Below, in pieces: positions 57,683 through 64,000 of a DNA stretch of 64,000 bases; within the stretch, counting starts at the first letter, position 1; each line of letters starts with the position of its first letter. The DNA is from Longimicrobium sp. (lineage in GTDB: Bacteria; Gemmatimonadota; Gemmatimonadetes; Longimicrobiales; Longimicrobiaceae). Both the position numbers and the translations under genes were made by a program. The stretch is taken from contig DASUYB010000143.1 of NCBI GenBank assembly GCA_036377595.1, positions 1 to 64,000 on the forward strand, in the 5' to 3' direction. The notes under the pieces were generated by a model. The model was given only the letters and a program-made list of their open reading frames with translations, did not search any database and was not told where the DNA came from.

Positions 57683-60064
57683 ATGCAGACCCTTCCCGCC
57701 CCGCTCCAGCCGACACCTCCGCTTCCCGACCGCCCGCGCGCCGGGCTGTCGCTGGACGACGCCCCCCGCCGGGGGCGCAACACGGGGCTGCAGCGCATCG
57801 CCGCCACGCTCTACCGCTTCCGCTGGTTCCTGCCGATCCCGGTGGCGCTGGGGGTGGGCGCCGGCTTCCTGGCCGCGCGCCAGGCGCGCCCCGAGTACGC
57901 GGCCCGCTCCACCATCTGGATCGACGCCAGCGGCGGCACCATGGGGATGAGCCAGGGCGGCCCGCTGCGCTCGCCCGAGCTCCTGCAGTCGCGCGCGTGG
58001 GTGGAGCTGCTGCGCTCGTACACGGTGCTGGACCCGGTCGTCCGCACCGAGAAGCTGTACCTGACCTACGGCTCGGCCTCGGCCGGGCGGCTCTTCGCCG
58101 ACTTCCAGCTGGCCGAGCGCTTCCGCCCCGGCGAGTACCGGCTGAGCGCGGAGCCGGGCGGGCGCTACCGCCTGGCCACGCGCGCGGGCGCCACCATGGA
58201 GGTGGGGCGGCTGGGCGGCGCGGTGGGCGCCAACGTGGGCTTCCGCTGGCACCCCGACGCGGCGCTGCTGCGGCGCCTGGAGCGGATCGACTTCACCGTG
58301 GTGACCCCGCGCGACGCCGCGGTGCGGCTGGCGGGCGAGCTGGTGACGGGGATGGGCGACAACGGCAACTTCCTGCGGCTGGAGCTGCGGGGGACCGAGC
58401 CGGCGCGCATCACCTCCACCCTCAACACCCTCACCGACCGCTACGTGCAGGTGGCGGGCGACCTCAAGCGCTCGCGCCTGCAGGAGCTGGAGCGCATCCT
58501 GGGCGAGCAGCTGGGCTACGCGGCGGGGAGCCTGGCGCGCGAGGAGGCGGCGCTGCAGGGCTTCCGCGTGCGCACCATCACGCTGCCGACGGACCGCGGC
58601 TCGCCGGTGACGCCGGGGCTCGAGGTCACGCAGAACCCGGTGCTGTCGAACTTCTTCTCGCTGAACATGGAGCGCGAGCAGATCCAGCGCGACCGCGACG
58701 ACCTGGCCCGCGCGCTCTCGCAGGACGCCGCCACGGTCTCGACGGTCGAGGCCATCCCCTCGGTGCAGAAGTCGTCGGCGCTGGTGCAGGCGCTGAGCGA
58801 GCTGACGCAGAAGCGCGCCGAGGAGCGGGCGATGAGCGGGCAGTTCACCGACCTGTACGTGCCGCTGCAGCGGCTGCGCGAGCAGGTGCGGACGCTCGAG
58901 CGGCAGACCATCCCCACGCTGTCGGCGCGGCTCGACGCCGAGCTGGCCGGGCGCCAGCACGCCATCGACGGGCTGATCCAGTCGGCCTCCACGCAGCTGC
59001 GCGGGATCCCGCCGCGGGCCATCGAGGAGGCGCGCCTGACGCGGCGGGTGGAGATCGCGCAGGACCTGTACAAGCTCCTGCAGCAGCGGCACGAGGAGGC
59101 GCGGCTGGCGGCGGTCACCACCATCCCCGACGTGCGGGTGCTGGACCGCGCCACCGAGCCCTACTCGCCGGTGCGCGACCCGCGGCTGCAGCTGATCCTG
59201 CTCTTCTCCCTGGCGGGGCTGGCGGCGGGCGTGCTGGGCGCGATGCTGTACGACCGCGCCAACCCGCGGCTGGCGTATCCCGAGCAGGTCACCGAGGGGC
59301 TGGGGCTGCCGATCCTGGGCGCCATCCCGCGGGCCCGCTCGGTGGGCGCGGGCGCGCGGGCGTCGTCGGTGTCGCCCGAGCTCCCCGAGGCGTTCCGGGC
59401 GCTGCGGCTGGGGCTGGTGCACGCCAGCGGCACCGCGGGCCCGCTGGTGGTCACCATCACCAGCCCGGGGAGCGGCGACGGCAAGTCGTTCGTGTCCGCC
59501 AACCTGGCGCTGACCTTCGCCGAGCAGGGGCACCGGGTGCTGCTGATCGACGCCGACCTGCGGCGCGGCACGCTGCACCGCGTCCTGGGCGTGGAGCGGA
59601 AGCCGGGCTTGAGCGACTACCTGGCGGGGAATGCCACGCGGGCCGACGTGGTCCAGCGCACGCCGTACGAGGGCGTGCACATGATCGCGGGGGGCACGCG
59701 GGCGGGGCGGGGGCCGGAGCTGCTGAGCACGCCGGCCATGGCCGAGCTGCTGGCCGACCTGCGCTCGGCGTACCGGGTGATCCTGATCGACAGCCCGCCG
59801 ATCGGGGCGTGCGTGGACCCGCTGGTGCTGGCCACGCTCAGCCGCGACATGCTGATGGTGCTGCGCAACGGCGCCACCGACCGGCAGCTGGCCGAGTGGA
59901 ACCTGGACCTGGTGGACCGGCTGCCGATCCGCGTGCTGGGCGCGGTGATCAATGGCATCGCCGCCAAGGGCGCCTACCGCGCCTACCGTTACTTGAAGGG
60001 CTACGACTACCAGGCGCTGCCTGAGGACTCCACCTCCGCGCCGAGGCTGCAGCCGGTGGCGTAA
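57683..60064 (+). CDS. Wzc-like polysaccharide co-polymerase with BY-kinase domain
   Basis: The 793-aa protein has a membrane helix near residue 50 (WFLPIPVALGVGAGFLAARQ), a Wzz-like periplasmic region with long coiled-coil segments (residues 260-490), a second helix (LILLFSLAGLAAGVLGAMLY) and a cytoplasmic BY-kinase: Walker A SPGSGDGKSFVSANLA, A' LLIDADLRRGTLHRVLG, Walker B VILIDSPPIG, and a short tyrosine cluster AYRAYRYLKGYDYQ. It controls chain length and export by autophosphorylation; the phosphatase at 39758 would reverse it. The Tyr cluster is shorter than in classic Wzc. Confidence 0.94.
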   Translation: MQTLPAPLQPTPPLPDRPRAGLSLDDAPRRGRNTGLQRIAATLYRFRWFLPIPVALGVGAGFLAARQARPEYAARSTIWIDASGGTMGMSQGGPLRSPELLQSRAWVELLRSYTVLDPVVRTEKLYLTYGSASAGRLFADFQLAERFRPGEYRLSAEPGGRYRLATRAGATMEVGRLGGAVGANVGFRWHPDAALLRRLERIDFTVVTPRDAAVRLAGELVTGMGDNGNFLRLELRGTEPARITSTLNTLTDRYVQVAGDLKRSRLQELERILGEQLGYAAGSLAREEAALQGFRVRTITLPTDRGSPVTPGLEVTQNPVLSNFFSLNMEREQIQRDRDDLARALSQDAATVSTVEAIPSVQKSSALVQALSELTQKRAEERAMSGQFTDLYVPLQRLREQVRTLERQTIPTLSARLDAELAGRQHAIDGLIQSASTQLRGIPPRAIEEARLTRRVEIAQDLYKLLQQRHEEARLAAVTTIPDVRVLDRATEPYSPVRDPRLQLILLFSLAGLAAGVLGAMLYDRANPRLAYPEQVTEGLGLPILGAIPRARSVGAGARASSVSPELPEAFRALRLGLVHASGTAGPLVVTITSPGSGDGKSFVSANLALTFAEQGHRVLLIDADLRRGTLHRVLGVERKPGLSDYLAGNATRADVVQRTPYEGVHMIAGGTRAGRGPELLSTPAMAELLADLRSAYRVILIDSPPIGACVDPLVLATLSRDMLMVLRNGATDRQLAEWNLDLVDRLPIRVLGAVINGIAAKGAYRAYRYLKGYDYQALPEDSTSAPRLQPVA

Positions 60065-60096
60065 GGCAGCGAGTGCGGAAGTGCGTGAGTGCGATA

Positions 60097-60130
60097 GTGC
60101 GCCGGCGTCGAGAGATGCCGGCGCACTTTG
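60097..60130 (+). terminator. terminator of the Wzc-like gene
   Basis: GTGCGCCGGC pairs with GCCGGCGCAC, followed by TTTGC, 33 bp after the stop. Confidence 0.8.
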
Positions 60131-60156
60131 CACTCTGGGATAATGAAAACTGCAAG

Positions 60157-60230
60157 TCTCACGCAGAGTCAGCAGGGTCAGCAGAGAACTGCAGCTGTTT
60201 CTCTGCTGACCCTGCTGACTCTGCGTGAGG
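60157..60230. repeat. 29-bp perfect inverted repeat (dispersed hairpin copy 2)
   Basis: Arms and most of the loop are the same as at 45411-45483 (loop 14 nt instead of 13). It lies between convergent genes. A half-copy CTCCGCGGCTCCGCGTGAGG follows near 60265. Confidence 0.9.
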
Positions 60231-60324
60231 TCGAAGTTCTTTCCTTCCGCAGTCCGCCGCGTCTCCGCGGCTCCGCGTGAGGCCCTTCATCGCCTGGGGA
60301 CCGCGAGGAGAGCATGGGAGAACG

Positions 60325-60360
60325 CGAAGAGCCCCGGCCGTGTGAGACCGGGGCTCTTCG
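60325..60360 (-). terminator. terminator of the degenerate GGDEF gene
   Basis: CGAAGAGCCCCGG pairs perfectly with CCGGGGCTCTTCG, 30 bp past the minus-strand stop. Confidence 0.8.
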
Positions 60361-60390
60361 TGGGATCCGAGGCGTGGGGGCTCGGGGAAA

Positions 60391-61368
60391 TCAGGCGGGT
60401 GGGGCAGGGGCGGCCGCGGCGGGCTCGACGGCGATCTCGACGTGATGGGCGCCGTTGCCGTTCTTCGTCTTCCCGTTCCCGCTCCCCTTGCCGTGCCCGA
60501 GCGCGGCGTGCAGGTCGTCGGCGGCGTGGGCCAGCAGGTCGGCCGCCTGCACCCGCGGCGTTCCCGAGCCGTCGATGGCGAAGCGCCCCGCGTACACCCG
60601 CGGCGCGGGCGCGCCGTCGCGCGCCAGCTCGCGCTGCACCGTGCCGCAGAGCCGCTCGGCCAGCCGCTCGGCGCCCTCCCACCCGGTGGCCGGTGCCAGC
60701 ACCGCGAACTCGCCGCGGCTGATCAGCCCGATCACGTCGGAGGTGCGCCCGGTCAGCCGCAGCAGCTCGGCCACGCTGTCGGTGCGCCCGTCCATCCCCA
60801 CGCCCTCGCCCGACGTGTCGGCGTGGAAGGCGATGCAGGCGAGCGGACGGTGGTTGCGGTACGCGTCGGCCACCATCTCCTGCGCCCGCCGCACCAGCCC
60901 CGCCGCGTTGTACAGCCCGCTGGCCGCGTCCAGCAGCCCCCGCTCCTCGGCCGCCGCCACCTCGCGCCGCACGGAGGCCAGGGCGCGCACCTTCAGCACC
61001 AGCTCCTCGGGGTCGAGGGGGAACCCGAACGCGTCCCACGCCCCGGCGCGCATCGCCGCCAGCCGGTCCATCCGCGAGATGGTGCCCGCCGAGGCCACCA
61101 GCACCGGCGTGCTCGAGCCCAGGCGAGGATGCGCGCGCAGCGCGCGGCACAGCGCCTCGGTGCCGTCGAGCCCGTGCTCGGCCTCGAGCAGCACCACGTC
61201 GGGCTCCAGCTCGTCGAAGCGCGCGTAGGCGTCGTCGTGGTCCGACGCGCGCGCCACCAGGCAGCCGTACGGGGTCAGGATGCTCTCGAACGAGCGAGCC
61301 AGCCATTCCGTGCGGCTGTACACCAGCACCGTGGGGGGGTGTGCGGGGGAAGTCGGGATCGAGGGCAT
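60391..61368 (-). CDS. degenerate receiver-GGDEF protein
   Basis: The 325-aa protein has a receiver-like fold (TVLVYSRTEWLARSFESILT; PDVVLLEAEHGLDG) in which the acidic pocket (DD) is YSRT and the phospho-acceptor Asp is Glu 62. The GGDEF-like domain reads ISRGEFAVLAP (residues 216-226), so the catalytic GG[D/E]EF is lost. It should not be phosphorylated or make c-di-GMP and may be a binding or scaffold protein. The C-terminus is a low-complexity G/N/K and Ala-Pro tail. It diverges from the Wza-like gene. ATG 61368 starts at the conserved region. Confidence 0.85.
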   Translation of the reverse strand: MPSIPTSPAHPPTVLVYSRTEWLARSFESILTPYGCLVARASDHDDAYARFDELEPDVVLLEAEHGLDGTEALCRALRAHPRLGSSTPVLVASAGTISRMDRLAAMRAGAWDAFGFPLDPEELVLKVRALASVRREVAAAEERGLLDAASGLYNAAGLVRRAQEMVADAYRNHRPLACIAFHADTSGEGVGMDGRTDSVAELLRLTGRTSDVIGLISRGEFAVLAPATGWEGAERLAERLCGTVQRELARDGAPAPRVYAGRFAIDGSGTPRVQAADLLAHAADDLHAALGHGKGSGNGKTKNGNGAHHVEIAVEPAAAAPAPPA

Positions 61369-61578
61369 CGCTCGGATGGTGTGGGGGCGCCCGGCGCGGA
61401 CATGGGGGGCAGGTCCGTGCCGGACGCGGGGGGAATTTGCGGCGGGGGACTGCACGACCCGTGCTGCGTGCTCCGGCGTGCGAAAGCCAAGCATTTGCAG
61501 CTATTTAGCCGAAAGGAGACAGGCTGCGGGTGCTGCGTGCGCCCGACACCTGTGCGGTCGCGCCCGTCCCACGCGCAG

Positions 61579-61600
61579 CATGTTGCACGCGCGCCACACC
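61579..61600. promoter_or_regulatory. degenerate palindrome, candidate activator site
   Basis: CATGTTGC-ACGCGC-GCCACACC: 6/8 and 7/8 matching arms with the 6-bp spacer, 106 bp upstream of the sigma54-like site at 61694. The 61369-61578 stretch of the divergent region holds no gene. Confidence 0.4.
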
Positions 61601-61693
61601 TGGCGGGCGGCGCCGACGGCCGGGGGCGCCGCGCGGGCGGGCGCGCGGGGAGAAAGCGCCCGTGCGGCCAGCGTTTTCGCCGCGGCGGCGCCC

Positions 61694-61708
61694 CGGCACC
61701 AACGTTGA
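61694..61708 (+). promoter_or_regulatory. sigma54-like promoter of the Wza-like gene
   Basis: CGGCAC-N5-TTGA, the same -12 variant as at 15200, 70 bp before ATG 61778. Confidence 0.5.
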
Positions 61709-61777
61709 TCTTCCCTGCCGCCGCCGGCCGCCCGCCGTCCTCCGGCGGCCGCCTTCCCACGCCCGGAGCACCATCCC

Positions 61778-62560
61778 ATGAAGCCCATCCAGCGATCCCT
61801 CCTCGTCCTGGCCGCCGCGCTGCTGGCCGGCACCGCCGGCGCGCGCGCGCAGGCCGCCGCCCAGCCCGGGTGGGACCCCGGCCGGGTGCAGCTGAACCGC
61901 GCCGACCTGCAGGCGCTGCTGGCCAGCTACGAGCAGGCCGCCACCTCGCCCGCGCACAGCGAACGCTACCGCGCCCAGGCCCGCGTCCGCGCCGAGGCCA
62001 TCCGCACCCGCCTGCAGGAAGGCGACGTGCAGCCGGGCGACCAGGTGGCGCTGCTGGTGGAGGGGCAGGAGGCGCTGACCGACACCTTCACCGTGCGCGA
62101 GGGGAGCGTGATCTTCCTCCCGCAGATCGGCGACGTGCCGGTGCGCGGGCTGCTGCGCTCGGAGCTGGAGGGGCGCCTGCGCGAGCACCTGTCGAAGTAC
62201 CTGCGCAACCCCGTGGTGCGCGCGCGGCCGCTGGTGCGGGTGGCGGTGGAGGGCGAGGTGGGGCGTCCCGGCTGGTACGTGGTGCCGGCCGACGCGCTGG
62301 TGACGGACGTGCTGATGCTGGCCGGCGGGCCGCAGTCGAACACGTCGACGGCGCGGCTGCGGATCGAGCGCCAGGGCGTGCCGGTGTGGCAGGGGCCCAT
62401 CCTGGCCGAGGCGCTGGCGCAGGGGCGGACGCTGGACGCCATGGGCATCCACCCCGGCGACCGCTTCTTCCTTCCCGGGAAGCCGGCCAACGCGGCGGGG
62501 ACGGTGATGCGCGGGCTGCCGGTGGTGCTGTCGCTGGTGCTGGCCGCCTCGCGGCTGTAG
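61778..62560 (+). CDS. polysaccharide export protein (Wza/OPX-like)
   Basis: The 260-aa exported protein has a signal peptide (MKPIQRSLLVLAAALLAGTA, cleavage near ARAQA), a Poly_export domain (VQPGDQVALLVEGQEALTDT, REGSVIFLPQIGDVPVRGLL) and an SLBB domain (RVAVEGEVGRPGWYVVPADA, VTDVLMLAGGPQSNTSTARL). A C-terminal hydrophobic segment (VMRGLPVVLSLVLAASRL) could insert in a membrane. It is shorter than classic Wza and has no lipobox. It would form the periplasmic/outer export channel with the Wzc-like protein. Confidence 0.92.
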   Translation: MKPIQRSLLVLAAALLAGTAGARAQAAAQPGWDPGRVQLNRADLQALLASYEQAATSPAHSERYRAQARVRAEAIRTRLQEGDVQPGDQVALLVEGQEALTDTFTVREGSVIFLPQIGDVPVRGLLRSELEGRLREHLSKYLRNPVVRARPLVRVAVEGEVGRPGWYVVPADALVTDVLMLAGGPQSNTSTARLRIERQGVPVWQGPILAEALAQGRTLDAMGIHPGDRFFLPGKPANAAGTVMRGLPVVLSLVLAASRL

Positions 62561-62572
62561 GCGCGGTGAAAA

Positions 62573-62597
62573 GCTCCGGCGCGTCAGGCGCCGGAGC
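62573..62597 (-). terminator. terminator overlapping the 3' end of the 92-aa gene
   Basis: GCTCCGGCG pairs with CGCCGGAGC; on the minus strand TTTTCACC follows. The stem includes the last codons and stop of the 62584 gene and can also act on the Wza transcript. Confidence 0.7.
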
Positions 62598-62862
62598 CGT
62601 TGCCGTTGTGCGAAAGCTCGGCGCCCACGGCGCGCTCCAGCAGGTCGGGCCACACCTCGTCGAGCGAGCGGACGCCCAGCAGGCGCTCGGTGTAGCCGTT
62701 CCCGCGGAGGGCGCAGCGCACGATCAGGCCGCCGCGGAAGTGCGGATGGCGGCTCCACCCGGCGGGGTCGGCGTACATGAGACGGGCGTACGCGTCCCGC
62801 GCGGCGGGCGGAAGCCACTGCCGCAGGAAGGCTGAGACCTCGTCGCGGGTCGTGGGGTCCAT
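62584..62862 (-). CDS. unknown 92-aa protein
   Basis: I do not recognise it. It reads MDPTTRDEVSAFLRQWLPPA, then ARDAYARLMYADPAGW, GGLIVRCALRGNGYTERLLG and a polar NGNGSG tail. It is soluble, with no motif for metal or nucleotide binding. Coding character and the terminator at its end support a real gene. The start ATG 62862 lies 127 bp from the divergent epimerase gene. Confidence 0.65.
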   Translation of the reverse strand: MDPTTRDEVSAFLRQWLPPAARDAYARLMYADPAGWSRHPHFRGGLIVRCALRGNGYTERLLGVRSLDEVWPDLLERAVGAELSHNGNGSGA

Positions 62863-62988
62863 GGCTGGGCGATGCTGACTGGCAGGAGAGTCCCCGTCCC
62901 AAACCCGCAGCATCCCGCGTGCCGCGCGGCGCCGCCCCATCGCACGAATCTTTCCCATCTCGATCTTCCCACCTTGATTATACGAACA

Positions 62989-63999
62989 ATGGCTGATAAG
63001 GGCCTGCGGGTACTGGTGACCGGGGGTGCGGGATTCATCGGCTCCCATGTGGCCGCGGCGTACGTGCGGCGCGGCGATTCCGTGACGGTGCTCGACTCCC
63101 TGGTGCACGGCTCGCGCGACCGCGTCCCGGCCGGGGCGGAGCTGGTGGAGATGGACGTGCGGGATGCGGCCGCCGCCGAGCTGGTGCGCGACGGCTGCTT
63201 CGACGTGGTGAGCCTGCACGCCGCCCAGATCGACGTGCGCGACTCCGTCGCCCGCCCGCGCTTCGACGCCTCGGTGAACCTCGACGGGCTGCTGAACCTG
63301 CTCGAGGCGGTGCGCGCGGCGGGGCGGGGGCGGGTGGTCTTCGCCTCGTCCGGCGGCGCCATCTACGGCAACGCGCGCACGCGGCCGACGCGCGAGGGCG
63401 CGGCCAAGCGGCCGGAGAGCCCGTACGGCGTGGGGAAGCTGGCGGGCGAGCACTATCTCCATGCCTTCCACCGCACGCACAGGCTCGACTACGTGGCCCT
63501 GCGCTACGCCAACGTCTACGGCCCGGGGCAGGACCCCAACGGCGAGGGCGGCGTGGTGGCCGTCTTCTGCTCGCGGCTGGCGGAGGGCGCGCCGCTCACC
63601 GTCTACGGCGACGGCGAGCAGACGCGCGACTACGTGCACGTGGCCGACGTGGTGCGCGCGAACCTGCTCGTCTCCGGCCTCGCGCTGCCGCCGGGCGGCT
63701 CGGTGGACGCGCGCGCGTTCAACGTGGGGACGGGGACGGAGACCTCCGTCAACGCCTTGGCGTCGGTGCTGATGGGCGTCGCCCACGCGCCCGCCATCGT
63801 CCGTCGCGCGCCGGCGCGCCCCGGCGAGGTGCGCCGCTCCTGCCTGGGCGCGGAGAAGCTGCGGCGGCTGGGATGGCGTCCCGGGCTGACGCTCGAGGAG
63901 GGGATGCGCGAGACCTTTGCCTGGGTGCGCGCGCAGTCCGCCGCGCCGGCCGAGCCTACGCCGTCCAAGCGCCGCGTCCGCGTCCCCGCCGTGATCTGA
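62989..63999 (+). CDS. NAD-dependent nucleotide-sugar epimerase/dehydratase (GalE-like SDR)
   Basis: The 336-aa extended SDR has the NAD loop VLVTGGAGFIGSHVAAAYV, FASSGGAIYGNARTRPT (catalytic Ser), the YxxxK pair in PESPYGVGKLAGEHYLHA, ALRYANVYGPGQDPNGEGGV, and DGEQTRDYVHVADVVRANL. It most resembles UDP-glucose 4-epimerase-like enzymes and would supply a sugar nucleotide. The start follows an AT-rich stretch (TTGATTATACGAAC). It ends one base before the window edge and is complete. Confidence 0.92.
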   Translation: MADKGLRVLVTGGAGFIGSHVAAAYVRRGDSVTVLDSLVHGSRDRVPAGAELVEMDVRDAAAAELVRDGCFDVVSLHAAQIDVRDSVARPRFDASVNLDGLLNLLEAVRAAGRGRVVFASSGGAIYGNARTRPTREGAAKRPESPYGVGKLAGEHYLHAFHRTHRLDYVALRYANVYGPGQDPNGEGGVVAVFCSRLAEGAPLTVYGDGEQTRDYVHVADVVRANLLVSGLALPPGGSVDARAFNVGTGTETSVNALASVLMGVAHAPAIVRRAPARPGEVRRSCLGAEKLRRLGWRPGLTLEEGMRETFAWVRAQSAAPAEPTPSKRRVRVPAVI

Positions 64000-64000
64000 A

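Noticed and set aside
57203-60133. 976-residue minus-strand open frame opposite the Wzc-like gene
   Set aside because: Low-complexity shadow; the plus-strand frame has signal-transduction and kinase motifs.

Overview
The window is very GC-rich bacterial DNA, roughly 70% or more by eye. Genes are tightly packed, stops and starts often overlap (GTGA/ATGA), and GTG starts are common. The combination of an exosortase/PEP-CTERM exopolysaccharide locus, TonB-type outer-membrane beta-barrel proteins and dispersed hairpin repeats suggests a Gram-negative, possibly a Gemmatimonadota (Longimicrobium-like) organism. That assignment is inference only, because no rRNA or core marker is present.

Layout. 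Positions 1-1,740 hold an RNA block: two tandem tRNA-Leu genes (CAG and, unusually, AAG), the RNase P RNA and tRNA-Arg(CCG). A 1.3-kb segment with one methyltransferase-like gene follows, bounded by a second copy of the tRNA-Arg 3' end, as in a small integrated element. Positions 3,000-6,600 hold an ornithine cyclodeaminase/PLP-dehydratase pair and a HEPN/MNT toxin-antitoxin module whose toxin gene is frameshifted. From 6,700 to the end almost everything concerns the cell surface. Three long minus-strand operons (15,031->6,699; 22,178->15,355; 28,802->22,522) encode glycosyltransferases, a flippase, an O-antigen-ligase/polymerase-like protein, a cytidylyltransferase plus TagF-like glycerophosphotransferase, polysaccharide deacetylases, FemAB/GNAT transferases, an ATP-grasp enzyme, a FkbM methyltransferase and a CapK-like ligase. 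A Big2 lipoprotein gene at 30.9-32.7 kb lies behind a convincing c-di-GMP-I riboswitch. At 33.3-36.5 kb is the exosortase-associated deacetylase/FemAB/aminotransferase operon, then VanZ-like, L,D-transpeptidase, PEP-CTERM, LMW phosphatase and TonB-type outer-membrane genes. Positions 45-57 kb carry regulators (two histidine kinases, a sigma54-type response regulator, a GGDEF-EAL protein), a second PEP-CTERM protein and the sugar transferase - exosortase - EpsI operon. Positions 57.6-62.6 kb carry the Wzc-like co-polymerase/kinase and Wza-like export protein. A nucleotide-sugar epimerase ends the window.

How it works together (inference): the sugar transferase primes the lipid carrier; the glycosyltransferases build and FkbM, deacetylases, FemAB and GNAT enzymes decorate the repeat unit; the flippase, Wzy-like protein, Wzc and Wza export it; exosortase processes the PEP-CTERM proteins. 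Control appears to come from sigma54: many of these transcription units have a GG-N10-GC element upstream, preceded 50-120 bp further upstream by a palindrome of the type GGTGTTGC-N6-GCAACACC. The sigma54 activator encoded at 55.4-56.9 kb is the natural candidate to bind it. Two c-di-GMP-type proteins with degenerate domains and the riboswitch add a c-di-GMP layer.
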